Part shown: piece after piece, positions 38,134 to 51,094 of the stretch | Layout of the letters: every line of letters starts with the position of its first letter | How positions within the stretch are numbered: position 1 is the stretch's first letter | Assembly: GCA_963580455.1 (NCBI GenBank) | Contig: OY756972.1 | Coordinates: forward strand, 18,491,001 to 18,555,000 | Direction of reading: 5' to 3' | DNA from: Euonymus europaeus | Lineage: Eukaryota; Streptophyta; Magnoliopsida; Celastrales; Celastraceae | Length of the DNA stretch: 64,000 nucleotides | Notes under the pieces: generated by a model | The model's database searches: none | Told to the model about the DNA's origin: nothing | Seen by the model: only the letters and a program-made list of their open reading frames with translations | Made by a program: the position numbers and the translations under genes

Positions 38134-38598
38134 TAGGGATGAAAATGGGCCGGGCTATCCGCGGGCGGCCCGTTAGAGGCCCGGCCCGAGCTCGGCTCTT
38201 AAGTAAAAAGAGCCGAGCTCGAGCCTATTAATGGGCCCGTTTGGTTAAACGGGCCGAGCTCGGGCTTGAAGAAGCCCGGCTTGTAAGCCCTAGGGCCTAT
38301 ATATATTATTACATATATATATAACATATACATTATATATATATATATAATTATATATATATTAATTATTTGTTTGATTATAAATATATATCTATATATG
38401 AAAATATATATTAATTAAAACACAACTAAAATATTACAAACGGGCCTTTAGGGCCGGGCCCTTTTAAAACGAGCCGAGCCCGAGCTCGATTTTTTTTGGC
38501 CCTATCGAGCTCAGGCCGAGCCCGGGCTTGTTAAAAAATATAGGGCCGGGCCTAGGGCCTGTCAAGGCCCGGCCCAGCCCGGCCCTATTTCATCCCTA
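38134..38598. mobile_element. GC-rich hAT-type MITE with 8-bp target duplication
   Basis: The element starts TAGGGATGAAAATGGGCCGG and ends with the near-complement CCGGCCCTATTTCATCCCTA. The flanks are perfect 8-bp duplications GTTTTGGG (38126-38133 and 38599-38606), diagnostic of hAT transposition. Subterminal regions are dense in GGGCCGGGC and GAGCCGAGCTCG motifs in both orientations and can form a strong hairpin. The core (about 38300-38440) is AT-rich. It has no coding capacity. Confidence 0.88.
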
Positions 38599-38606
38599 GT
38601 TTTGGG

Positions 38607-39263
38607 CTTTGATTTGATGTAGAAAAATTGAAAAATGTTTCATTTTTATGATTGGTAAATTTATCAATTAGCGGTCTACTGTTATTGAAATAAGATATAC
38701 TAATCGACGGTGAATCGATGTTATCGATAACGTTTTCAATTATCATTATTTTCGATACCATAATGATAATCAGTCATTGATAACTATTCCCATTACCATA
38801 ACCGCCTTAGAATTTTCCATCAATTGAGTAAGAATCAGAAAATTATCTAATACAGATTATTTTTGTGTTAGGATTTCATTATTGGGGATTTTCTTTCCTC
38901 TATATGTGGATGCAATATCAATTTTATATATTATTCTAATTCTAATTCGAATCTGTGTATCGGTCATCCGGTCTTATCCATCCTCGACCATTGTGTTGGA
39001 TTTGGAAAGCCATAAAGATCCAGTAAGCCCAAACCCAAACTCAAATTCAAAAGCAGGCCCACTTAAGGGCCCATTAGAAAAATTAATCTTAAAGCGATTA
39101 GAAGTGCAAGAGTTGACGACACTGACCGAATCGAAAGTACAAACAGCAAAGCCCCCTAAGGCCGAGCCACCCTCGCCACCTTCAAAAGAAGTGAACCCGG
39201 TAATTCGAATTTTCGATATTGACTCGGCGATTTAGTTCCAAACTTCCACGTACCTAGTAGTGC
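38607..39263. other. Intergenic DNA upstream of the SIN3-like gene
   Basis: A short open frame (38882-39235, plus, starting at a TTG-like position before an ATG context that is unclear) has a hydrophobic start and a Pro/Lys-rich tail. It resembles no family I know and is probably spurious. The remainder is promoter-proximal sequence. Confidence 0.3.
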
Positions 39264-39588
39264 TATATAATTCCTCTCCTCTCTTCAAAATTCCCCATCC
39301 TGAACGTGAAACAAGAGAGAGCACGAAAACAGTGAAGAAGCAATCTAATTCCTTCTCTGCAGGAGGCGATCAAAAGCTTTGTAATATTTTCTGCGTTTTC
39401 TTCTCTTCTCAACGTGAGATCTGTTCACTCTCTTTCCCGCTAGTATTTTCTCGAGGAAGTTGGATGAGAAGAAAGTGAGTTGCGGTTGCGTTTCAATTTT
39501 GCGAGATGAGATTTGTGTTTTCATTTCTTAAACGTCTTAGTCATTTTCTTCGAATTTTTGTTGTTGTTGATCGTTTTTTTTTACAGAG
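39264..39588 (+). promoter_or_regulatory. SIN3-like core promoter, leader and probable 5'UTR intron
   Basis: A TATA-like TATATAA (39264-39270) lies about 320 bases before the start codon. TTTCCCGC, a canonical E2F-site sequence, is at 39433-39440. A donor-like GTGAGT at 39475 and an acceptor TTTTTTTTACAG ending at 39586 suggest an intron of about 112 bases in the leader, two bases before the ATG. These are sequence matches only. Confidence 0.5.
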
Positions 39589-42500
39589 ATGAAGAGAATG
39601 AGAGATGATGTTTACGATGGGTCTCAATTTAAGCGGCCGTTTGGTTCTTCTCGAGGAGAATCGTGAGTTCATTCATCTCTCTCTAGAATTGCTTGATTTC
39701 TTTCGATTTTTCTTTGCTCGTCTGTAACTGTGTTTTATGAGAAGGGTATATTTTGGTTCAGCATATGCTTCGTTCTTCTTATTGTGTTTGAGTTTATGGT
39801 ATTCAAATACTTGTTTGATCGTGATAATTTCTTTAATTTTGCACTACTTTGTGATTTAATTACTCGATTAAACAATCATATGTATTGGAGACAATCCATA
39901 AAAAAAGTTTCAGATGATATTTTTCTAATTTTTATCATAATTTTATATTTTAATTACCCTTTTATTTCTTCTCTTTTAATTATTATTTCAATAGATCTCA
40001 ACTTTGACGGAATTTATCCTGGGGCAAACTTTTAGATAAATATGTTGTGAGGGAAACTGAATTCTTCGTTATTCTTGTTTACGTGGGGTTTCCTGTTTGG
40101 GGTGGGTTGGAAGTGGAGCTTTCTCTTGGGGTTGGGTTGGGGAAGGAGCGGAGAGATTGAAAAAACTGTTAGGGAACTTATTTCACATGTCTCCCAGACT
40201 TTTGTCTTTATTTGAAGAAACCTATGACTAGGTGCAAACTGTGCTGAAGTGTTGGTTTTAGTTGACAATTTACTTATTAGGCAATTTAATATGAGTTTAC
40301 TCCTTGATTTTTTTTTGGACAAGAAGCTATGGGCAACCTCAAATTCCCGGTGTAGGAGGAGGAATAGGTGGAGGAATGGGAGGAGGTGGAGGCGACCCTT
40401 CTCCGAAACTCACTAGTAATGATGCTCTATCATATCTAAGGGAAGTAAAGGACGTGTTTCATGACCAGAGGGAAAAGTATGGCATGTTTTTGGAAGTGAT
40501 GAAAGATTTCAAGGCGCAAAGGTATAATTCATGCACCTATTGAGTGTTTTCCCCCCTTCTAATTGGTGAAAAATTGCTGTTGCTTATAAGACAAACTATT
40601 GATGACATTGTGGTTTTTATATTTCAGAATTGAGACTACTGGTGTGATTGCAAGAGTGAAGGAATTATTCAAGGGCCATAACAACTTAATTTTTGGTTTT
40701 AACACTTTCTTGCCAAAGGGGTGTGAAATAACCCTTGATGAAGATGAGGCTCCACCAAAGAAAACTGTTGAGTTTGAAGAAGCTATCAGATTTGTTAATA
40801 AGATAAAGGTAGTGACATTGTCTTACTTTTATGCTCATTGATACCTGTTTCGTGTATTGTAGTTTAATTGGTCAATTTTCTCTCACAGGAACGTTTCCAA
40901 AGCGATTACCATGTTTACAAATCATTCCTGGACATTTTAAATATGCATCGGAAGGAGCACAAGGACATAAGTGAAGTCTACAGTGACGTATATATATTTT
41001 TATCTCGGCTGCCTTTTTTTTCTATTATCTCCTCTAAGAATTGAATGCACTTTCCAGTTTTTGTGGGAACTTTCATTTTACACTTTATAAGGATTCTAGT
41101 TGTTCTCATCCAATCACTTGTAGGTTGCTGCTCTTTTTGAGGACTATCCAGATTTGCTTGAAGAGTTTAGAAGATTCTTACCTGATTCTTCTGCAACACA
41201 TATGAATCATATTCCATATGGTCGAAGTTCTATCCAGCGCTACAATGACCAGAGTTTTGCTGCACCCTCTTTGCGCCACGTGCGTATGGAGAAGGTAATT
41301 GCATTTGTCTTAATTATTTTTTAGACAACATCCAAGAAAAATGGTGACTGAAGGTTTTATTTTTAGCATTGTCGGCGGGATAGGATTATTACTTCCCATG
41401 CTGACCGTGATCTTAGTGTTGACCCTGAGCTGGATGAGGACAAAGCAATGTTGCACAAAGAACACAAGAAGCCTGCTGAAAAAGAGAGTAGGTACCGGAG
41501 AAATTGTGATCAGGATGATAGAGAAGCAGAGAACAATAGGGACTTGGAGCACATTTCCGACAGAAAGAAATCTTCCCGGAAGGTTGAAGGTTATGGACCA
41601 AAATCAAACTTTCCTTCTTTTGATGAAAGAGATACTTCAAAGAGTGAGTCATTTTTGCTCATAATAAGATTTATATGCATATGCATGGTCGTGCGTAGTA
41701 CTGCATATATTTATTAATCTTACCAGACTTATGTACTCTGGTGTTATAAGTTTAGGTTTTGGTAGTAAGAGAAAAGCCATTATCTTCCCTTTTTTTTAGA
41801 GGAATTAGAATTATATTATAGAAGGGTGTCAACGATCTAAAGAAAGCAACCACCTTACACAGATCTAGAAGAAAGCATATCATATTAAATAGAATAGAAC
41901 ATTTTCAAGGAGATTTCTTTGACCACTATGCCATAAACAGTAGTTATGCTTCTTTTTTCCTTTCTTTTCATTTTTGAGCAGCAAAAAAATGAAACTGAAT
42001 TAAAGGGCACTGATGGGTTGCAATCCCAGTGCTATCCTAAAGGCTGTCCACAGGAGAATGATTCTGTTACTTCAAGCAACTGGTTTCCATTCATCTTGCG
42101 TCAACCATTTAACCTAAAAGGGAGAGTGAAAAGACCTCTTTTTTTAAGTTGATTGTTATTAGTCTTATGTGATTAACACGGGCAATCTTTAATTTTGGGG
42201 GAAGGCTTGATGTTGTTCCATTGGGAGCCTCCATTATTAGCACCTAGAAAAGAAAGGAAGTTACAATTTGTATTTCATTACTCTGTTGACAGTATGACTT
42301 TATGTGCTGGTCCTCTGAAATAAAAAAAGGAAACATTATTTGGCTGTTTATTGCCATTATCGCTGTTTTCTAACCTGCCAAAATGTTCTCATTTCTGAAT
42401 TTTTATCCGTTTCAGATATGTACAGCCAGGCATTCGTATTCTGTGAGAAAGTCAAGGAGAGGTTACACAGTTCGGATGACTACCAAGCATTCCTGAGATG

Positions 42501-45500
42501 CCTCAGTATTTATAGCAAAGGAATTATTAAGAGGAATGATTTGTTAAATTTGGTATGTATTATTCCTCTTCTTGAAGTTATCAGTCTTTTGAAGACAATA
42601 AGAATGATCTATTCATACTAATGTATGTGGTCCTTTTTTATTAATTCAAGCGGTTTCTTTGATGATAATATATGCGAGTGATGATGATAATATATGCGAG
42701 TGATGATGATGATATTAATTTTCCACTTATATTGGCGTGCTATTAGTACTAGGCATGTTTGTTAACTTTTTTTAATGTGGTGAAAATTAAATAAATTTTA
42801 GTTGGGAATATTTGTGGATGGTCTATACTCTATATAAGATACTGGCTGGCTGAATTAATATATGCAGAAAGCAAAACACGTTTTACTAGGTTTTATATGT
42901 TTATTTGATTAAAATTTGGTTTCTGACTCATCTGTTTGTCGTTTTGAGTTTTATTAAGTAGTTTAAGAGTTAGGAATTATCGTTAGCACGAGTTTTGAGA
43001 TGTTTATGGTAAATACTGCAGTCTTATGATGTTGTTTGTGGAGCTTCCTTTATGGTCTAGCTTTAGAAAGCTTTGTAGCTTCAATTCCATTTTGTATATA
43101 CTTATTTAATGGCTAGTTTACTTATGTGATTATGTAAGGCCAGAAGGTTTTAGTTGATGTTTGTGCATTTTATTAACTTTAAGCCCGTGCTATGCAATTT
43201 GTGTTACCATGTAGATTATGCCAAGGTTTGTAATTCTGATACCCTGTTTTATATATTAAGACGGGCTCATCTTTTCAAAGATCATATGTACAAGCATTTA
43301 ATTGCCAAGTATATTTAAAGTCTTTAAGGAGCTGTGTGAGACTCAGCACTGTTCTTATGAATTGGAGATCATATATATAATTATTTAGGCAGTTCATCAA
43401 AGTAAATGAAGCATGGTTTAGTGTACTCTAGGTTGTTTAAACCCTTATGTTTGTCCTTCTCTCCTTGCACTTGACAGGCATGTGAATTCTAAATGCCTAT
43501 TGGATCATTGATCTTTCTTTTACAGAATTGTAGAAATGGGTCATTACTTGTTTTATTTCAGAAGTGTTAAATCAGGGTTCCACTGGAAACAAATCAAACT
43601 AATATGAATAATGCTTGAAATCCCCAAAATATGACTGCATTATACCCCCAATCAATGTGAAGTGTTGGATGCTAAGTGGGCCCTACATGTGTGTTTATAC
43701 TTATAGTCAATGGTCATTTCACATGCCACATAAATTTAGGGGTAAAATAGGGGTCATATTTTGGGGGGTCTGTAGCATTACTCAACTAATATTAGATGCC
43801 TAGTCTTTTCCTCGGCAAGCATTGGAATGGAGGTTATTTAAATATAACGTTGGTTGCTTACCTATGCATTTCTAATTGTTCTTTTAATTTCAGGTGACTG
43901 ATTTACTTGGAAAATATCCTGATCTTATGGAGGAGTTCAATGACTTCCTTGAGCATTGTGAGAATCTAGGTATTCTTGTAAAACCTTTGTTTCTTAAATT
44001 ATTGGATACCTTTTCCCCACTTTAGTTTATTTAACTTTTGTTTCTTGCAGATGGTTTTCTTGCTGGCGTTATGAGTAAAAGTACGTAAAATGATATTCCC
44101 CATTTTTATACATATATTTTTTCTTTCTAGAATTTTGCATTTCCAAGAACTTTTCAAAAGCTGTTACCTTTATTATTGTTAAACTATGGCAAAATCTGAA
44201 TTTGTAAACCTGCTGATTGCAGAATCACTATGTACTGATGGACATGTATCGAGATCATTGAGGGCTGATGAAAAAGGTAGAGAGCACAAGCGTGAACTGG
44301 AAAGTACTAAAGAAAAGGACAGAGGCAGAGAGAAATATATGGCAAAATCAGTTCAAGAGCTTGACCTTTCTAATTGTGACCGCTGTACTCCTAGTTACCG
44401 GCTTCTGCCAGAGGATGTAAGGAAATTTAGTTGTGTTTGATATTTCATATGAATGTTTTATACATTTATTAACTACTGTACTGATTTGTAACCCTATGGT
44501 ACCGGTTCAGTATCCAACACCCATGGCTAGCCAGAGATCTGAGATTGGTTCTCAAGTGTTGAATAATCACTGGGTTTCTGTGACTTCTGGAAGTGAGGAT
44601 TACTCTTTTAAGCACATGCGCAGAAATCAGTATGAGGAAAGCTTATTTATATGTGAAGATGATAGGTATGTGGATTGCTAGTGTTTTTTTGGAGCATGCC
44701 TGATATTTCAATTAGATATGGTTGCCTCACTTTTTCTTCTTCTTTTTTTAGTTTTATTATTGGCTTATTGATGGAACAAATAAAATTTGGTAAACTGCAA
44801 CAAGGATCTGATAAACTACAACAAGGAACAAATAAAATTTCCCAGCCCCCACTGCAAAAACAAGTCTCACTGTTGCTGTTGCAAGACCTAATGTCTCATG
44901 GCCTATATCTTAATATTCCTCTTTTCTTGACTTTCAGAATTGATGCCACTGTTTGTGGAATGATATTATAGGTTGGAGTTTGTGGATGGCTAGATTAGGG
45001 TGTCAAAAAATCGAGTCCCTAAAAGAAAATGTGAACACTATATTGCTTTCAGATTTTTGGTTTTTCTGGACCAATGAATTGTGGAATATTAATTTTATGA
45101 TTTTAGGTTTGAGCTGGACATGTTGTTAGAGTCTGTGAGCTCTACTGCCAAGCGTGCCGAGGAATTGTTGAACAAGATGAATGGAAATTACCCTAATCTG
45201 GACTCCCCAATCCGGATGGAGGACTACTTTACTGGTTTGTATTTAGTAGCTGATTGTGGCAATGTTTCTATTGTAATTGTCTATTTCCTACTTATTTTTG
45301 TTACTTATATATTGTTCTATATTTATGTTCTTGTTATTGCAGCTTTAAATCTTAGGTGCATTGAACGTTTATATGGTGATCATGGTCTTGATGTGATGGA
45401 CATATTGCGAAAGAACCCAACTCTGGCACTGCCTATTATTTTGACTCGTCTGAAGCAAAAGCAAGACGAGTGGACCAGGTGTCGCTCAGATTTTAATATG

Positions 45501-48500
45501 GTCTGGGCTGACATATATGCTAAGAACCATTACAAATCACTTGATCATCGCAGCTTCTATTTCAAGCAACAGGATTCAAAGAGCTTGAACGGGAAATGTA
45601 AGTTCATTTTTTATATTGAATTGTAAGTGATGGTAGATTTTTATGGTACCTTAAATCATTATATTCTGTTAAAGGGTTTTGTTTTTATTTTCTTTCAAGG
45701 AGAGTAGTAAATTTGTGCTTTTATCATTGATGATGAGTTTGAGTGATGAAATATTAAAGTTGATGCTGTTAACTACGGTAGATTATGGTCTGGTTTACCC
45801 GCTAAGAAAATTGTCTTTGCCACTCAGCTCTATCTCAGGCCTTTTTCTCCTAGTTTGGCTTTGGGTTCCTGCAACTGATTTTAAAGGGATGACTTATGTA
45901 TAGTATTCAATTTTGGTCGATGGATAGGGGTGGCTACTATCTCATGAATCTATCATCTCACATCTCTTATAGCCTACGCAGTCCTCTGTTCGTGAGGCAT
46001 AAGGAATTTTTTATAGTTATTTTCTGACAGAGCTACTCAAGCAAAGGATGACCATACCATTATCAGCTCTCTCTTTTTTCGTATGATTTTTCCCCAAAGT
46101 ATGTTTAGAAGTTTTTCATGCCTTTTTTTATCGCCATGCATCTCTGATAGTCTAACGTTTGCTCTTATTGAGTGATATATTTTAGGGAGAGGAGTGAGAC
46201 AGGTTATTTACTTGATGCTGGATTGTCTAAACTTGGCCTAAATAGTATATTTTTGATGCAGCATCAGTTGAGAAAATCCGGAAATATGAATTATGGATGG
46301 CTATTCCTTGTTACTTGATGTTGGGTTGTCTAAACTTGGCATAATGTTAACATTTTGCACTAATCATACACAATATTTGTGTATTTGTGTGTTCATATTA
46401 TTTCAAATATATATGTATCTGTCCCGGAGTATCTTTTGCATTAAGTTTAAAAGGATATGTTTTTGTATTCTCAAATCCTTTAGTGATTTTTTTTTCAATT
46501 CTTGAGCTAAGTAAACTTTCCCCGCCATATATGGGTGGCTGATTTGCCTTCAATTAAAGGATGAATTAAATTGTTGTTGTATCAGTCTCTAGCCCTTTGT
46601 CTGTCTTCCATGATGTTTAACGCTTGTGATATAGCAAGTAACTCATGGAGTGAAAAAGGAGAAAGATGGAGGAAACTCCACTGATACCAGGGATTTGGGG
46701 TAGCTTCCCCTGTCCATGATGGAAAGTGGTTCAGTTTAATTGGCAAATTGACTAACAGGTCCCGGGGTATCTAGAAATTGTGAATCTCTAACTGCTTAAC
46801 ACATGCATTGCCCTTGATCCATAGATATGATATTTCCTCTTTTACTAATCAGTAATCTCTCTTTCTGATTTGTTTGTATGTATGTATGTACGATATGCTT
46901 CCTCTTTTTAAATCTGTCAGTTTGACCTGTACTTTCTCATCGGCCTTTCTTACTTGAAAAACAGCTCTGGTGACTGAGTTCAAGGAGTTGAAAGAGAAGC
47001 TGCAGAAAGAGGATAATGTTATTCTTGATTTTGCTGCTGGAAACAAAAAACACTTGGTTCCACATTTCGAATATGAATACTCTGATGTGAGCATTCATGA
47101 AGATTTGTATAAACTTGTTCAGTATTCTTGTAAAGAGATTTGCTCAACTAAAGAACAGTTGAACAAAGTCATGAGGTTTTGGACTACCTTCTTGGAGCCC
47201 ACGCTGGGTGTTCCTTCACGGCCTTATGGGACAGCGAGTTCCGCTGATGTTGGACAAGCTAGCAATACTGCTACAAATGTTACTGCATCTTGCATAGAAG
47301 AAGGTGATGGTAGTACTGCTCCAGATGCCATGACAAGTAGTTGCATAAAACCAGCCACCCATGTGGATGAAAACTCTTTGTTAGGACTAGCAAAATGTTC
47401 CAGCATGAGGATGGAAAATGGAGATAATATGGCTAAAGAAGATAGTACGATTTGTGTAGATCGTGTATGGAAAAGTGATCTTACAGTTGATAATCAACAG
47501 CTAGGAAGAGACGAGAAGAATACAGACAGAATTGCTGAATATAGCATACAAATTGCCTCTGGTCAAGTAGCTGGAGATTGCAGTGTGCCGCTGACTGAAA
47601 ATAGTCATCGAAGAACTAGTGCCGAAGTGATAGCAGGTCTGTAGTTTGGAAAGATAGAAATTCTCTCTTTTTCTTATTATATGCTTGATCCTGACCTAGT
47701 TCTCTGAATAATTTCTGATTAAAATGAAATACCAATTTATTTTGAATTCCAAGGGCATGTTGCGATCCCATCTCCACGTGGTGATGCTGGCTTTGAGGGC
47801 GACAAGCTAAAAAGTGGAACTGATATTGCACCTTCTTCAAAGGTAGGAGTTTGGAGTTTTTGAAAATTGAATGTGTTTGTCCTTTTATTTGTCTAAATAG
47901 AGTTTATTTTGAATTGTGAAATATCAATTGTATTTTCTGATATTATTGTGATAGTGGGTAGGGTGTATATTATTCATTAATATATATCTATAACTTCGAC
48001 TTCTTCAGGGTGAAGGTGCTGCAAAACCAATTTTACCTCTAAAAGGAGTGCCTACAAATGGCACTAAAGTTGATAGATATCACCAAGATGCTGCTGGGCC
48101 CTCCAAAATTGAAAAAGAAGAGGGCGAGTTATCTCCTACTGGTGATTTTGAAGACAATTTTGCTGTCTATGAAAATACTGGTGTGCAGTTAATGCCCAAG
48201 GGAAAGGACCTTAATGAAAGTAGGCAACAAAAATCGGGAAATGAAGAGGAATTATGTTTTCAGGATACTGGAGGAAATGATGCAGGTGCTGATGACGAGG
48301 ACAGTGAAAATGCTTCTGAGGCTGGTGTTGATGTTTCAGGCAGTGAATCTGCTGATGACGAGTGCTTTGGAGAAGAGCATGAAGTGGAGGAAGATCTTGA
48401 ACATGATGAAGTAGAGGGTAAGGCTGAGAGTGAAGGTGAAGCTGAGGGCATGGCTGATACACAGTTCATTGGAGGAGGAGATAGTGCTTCATTGCGATCA

Positions 48501-51094
48501 GAACGTTTTTTGTCAGTGAAGCCTATTGCAAAGCATGTACCATCAGGTTTTAGTTTTACTAATGAAGAACTGAAAGATTCTCGGGTTCTTTATGGAAATG
48601 ATGATTTCTATGTCCTATTTAGGCTTCACCAAGTAAGAAAGAGACAGGACCTACACAAGAACTAGCTGTTTTGTTTCAAATCTTAATTTATGTACTGTGC
48701 TCAATTCGTTGTTCTTCCTTGCCAGATTTTATATGAAAGAATTTTATCAGCAAAAAAAAATTCAACAGCTGTCGAAATGAAATGGAGAAACTCAAAAGAT
48801 GCTGATTCTCCTGATCCGTATGCAAGGTGATTTTTCATCACATTCCATTTTTTAGGTATATAAGAATGGACAATGCATATTAATTTTGGATGCTGCTTCC
48901 AACCCCCCCCCCCCCCCCCCCCCCCCCCGACAGATTTATGATCCTGCTATACAGTTTACTTGATGGATCTGCTGACAATGCAAAGTTCGAGGATGAATGC
49001 CGAGCTATTATAGGAAACCAGTCTTATGTGTTATTCACACTGGACAAGTTAATATGTAAATTGGTCAAGCAGGTTTCCTTGCTATACTTATCTATCATTT
49101 ATTCACATCCTTTTTTTGCTGCAATGTTTCTGAATTATGTTCTTGGCACAGCTTCAGACTGTTGCAACTGATGAGATGAACAATAAGCTTCTTCAGCTGT
49201 GCGAGTATGAGAAATCTCGACGACCTGGGAAGATCATTGATTCAGTGTATTATGAGAATGCACGTTCCCTCCTTCAAGAGGAGAATATATTTCGATTTGA
49301 ATTTGTAAGTTCTTTGTTCTCCTCAGTTCTTTTTTTTTTCTTCCCTTTTCGACTTTCTTTTTAAATTTAACCATGCTTTGCTCTGCTTTCGCAGTCAGTT
49401 TCTCCCTCCCGTTTGTCCATTCAGTTGATGGACAATGCAACCGAGAAGCCTGAGGTGTTTTCTGTTTCCATGGATCCTGATTTTGCGGCTTATCTGCAGA
49501 ACGATTTTCTGTCTGTATTTCCTGGGAAAAAGGAGCCACATGGCATTATAATGCGAAGGTAGGCATTACGCTAGAGTTTTTGGACGTTGCGTTGTTTTCC
49601 CACCAATCACTGCTATTTGCTCCTCAGATCTGCAAAAGTACAATTGTAGAACAGGTTACAAAATTCCATGATGGGCTTACTGCCTCTAATCAGTCAAATT
49701 TTATAATAATTGTATAAGTTTCATGCATGAAGAGACTATGGAGATACGAATCTCAAGTAGCTCAGTTGACAAGCTCAGTTGACAAGCTGGGGTCGTATGT
49801 AATCTCAATTTCCAAGTTCAAGCCTCACTCCCTTCCCCTTATTAAAAAAAAGAAAAAAAAAGGAGAGTGGACTATGGAGATGTGTTGCTGATATTTTGTT
49901 AACTGAGATAGAATAACCAACTCCTCTCAATTTATACTTGCAGAAACATGCGCAAATATGTTGGCGATGATGAATCTTCTGCCACATGCATGGCCATGGA
50001 TGGAGCTAAAATTTTCAATGGCCTTGAGTGTAAGATAGCTTGTAGCTCATACAAGGTACGTTACTTTTGCTACAAATATCTTGTTTAAAATTTTTCATTT
50101 GTTTTATTCGTAGTTTCCTCTGGCTTCATTGATGCATGGTAGGACCTTTAATCAATCTCGTAGCTAATTCTGTTTGCTCGGACAAAATTCAAGAAGGCTT
50201 TCCTTGCCCTTCCATACATTTTATTGTTTCAATCCATCGTAGAATTCTGGTTTTTTTCTTGTATGCTCTCTAGTATAGTTTCCTACCCACAATTTAAGAG
50301 GGTCACATGCTGTAATTCTTGAAATAACCCTTCCATAGTACAGGCAAGGCTGTGTACATCTTGCCCTTCTCCTTAAGTTGTGGACTTAAGTTTTTTAGCC
50401 TTTTTTTGCTAAATAGTCTTTAGGATATATGAGGATATATATGTCTGTCATAAGTCTTTCCAGTTGATATGATTGAATTTAGATCCCTGGATGAGTGCAT
50501 TGTGGTTTGGCAAGATCCCTATGCATTAACAGAGTTCATCATGCCCTGTATTTGACAAAACACATATTATAACTCAGGTCTATTAGAGTTAATTGGTCAA
50601 ATGTCAATTTTTTTATTGCTTTGATGTAATCAATGCAAATTTAGCCAAAGACATTCTTTGGTTACCGTTTGGAAAGAGTCTGCAATGAATGTGGTGCATC
50701 TTTGCGTAACATTTTGTTTTATTTCTTTTCTTGGAACTTTACATTTTATTTTTAACCCCTTTAAAAAAGCAGTTTTTTGTGTATGTGTCTGTAACCTGTA
50801 TGCATCATTTTGTAAAGTACCGCCTTTCTTGCGTCCTTGTAGAAAAGGCAGTTGTTGATAAGTAGCCATAAACTATTGTATTCGATGCGCTTTTATTTGT
50901 GTTTCTTTGCTAATTGCTCTTCACGACCTATTACATGGTAGATCTCCTATGTTTTCGACACAGAAGATTTTTTCTTTCGTTTGAAAAGGAAAAGAAGAAA
51001 TTTGTTAAGGGACCAATCTTTCTATCATGATCGAAATCAGTCAAGAGTTCAACGCTTCGTCAAATTTTTATCGGCCTCGACCTTGACCTCATGA
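39589..51094 (+). CDS. SNL1/SNL2-like: SIN3-like paired amphipathic helix corepressor
   Basis: Scaffold of the Sin3 histone-deacetylase corepressor, 1393 aa in 22 coding exons: 39589-39662, 40324-40521, 40628-40808, 40889-40987, 41124-41294, 41367-41643, 42416-42552, 43894-43969, 44051-44080, 44223-44416, 44511-44665, 45107-45234, 45343-45597, 46965-47636, 47754-47842, 48009-48632, 48726-48826, 48934-49072, 49152-49304, 49395-49558, 49944-50055, 50942-51094. PAH1 (about residues 45-115, [20 protein letters not shown]), PAH2 (130-205, [20 protein letters not shown]) and PAH3 (334-405, [15 protein letters not shown]) are present. The HDAC-interaction domain (about 468-570) has [20 protein letters not shown] and [17 protein letters not shown]. 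An acidic linker (about 960-1070) precedes the conserved Sin3 C-terminal region ([29 protein letters not shown]). All junctions close in frame. The SNL1/SNL2 assignment relies on recalled gene order. Confidence 0.95.
42661..42710 (+). repeat. Tandem duplication in SIN3-like intron 7
   Basis: A unit of about 25 bp containing GATAATATATGCGAGTGATG occurs twice back to back. It is likely slippage and has no apparent function. Confidence 0.7.
46208..46344 (+). repeat. Direct repeat pair in SIN3-like intron 13
   Basis: TTACTTGATG(C/T)TGG(A/G)TTGTCTA continued by AACTTGGC(C/A)TAA appears at about 46208-46241 and 46311-46344, about 100 bp apart. This is probably an internal duplication or two ends of an eroded insertion. 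Confidence 0.6.
48903..48928 (+). repeat. Poly(C)26 tract next to a splice acceptor
   Basis: Twenty-six consecutive C, followed by GACAG and exon 18 of the SIN3-like gene (exon starts 48934). The homopolymer serves as the polypyrimidine tract. Its true length may be uncertain because such runs are hard to sequence. Confidence 0.9.
49740..49862 (+). mobile_element. SINE-like unit in SIN3-like intron 20
   Basis: An A-box-like TAGCTCAGTTG (49758-49768), a B-box-like AAGTTCAAGCC (49814-49824) and an A-rich 3' tail (about 49842-49862) indicate a tRNA-derived retroposon in sense orientation. The A-box is tandemly duplicated (AGCTCAGTTGACA at 49759-49771 and 49772-49784), which explains the wide box spacing. 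The 5' end is not sharply defined. Confidence 0.6.

Noticed and set aside
38882..39235. 117-aa open frame upstream of the SIN3-like gene
   Set aside because: No recognisable domain, unclear start, in promoter-proximal DNA. A short unknown gene cannot be excluded but is not supported.
41946..42152. Possible extra SIN3-like exon in intron 6
   Set aside because: The flanking exons join in phase without it and give an uninterrupted PAH3 start (A + AT ATG); no matching acceptor and donor with the right phase was found.
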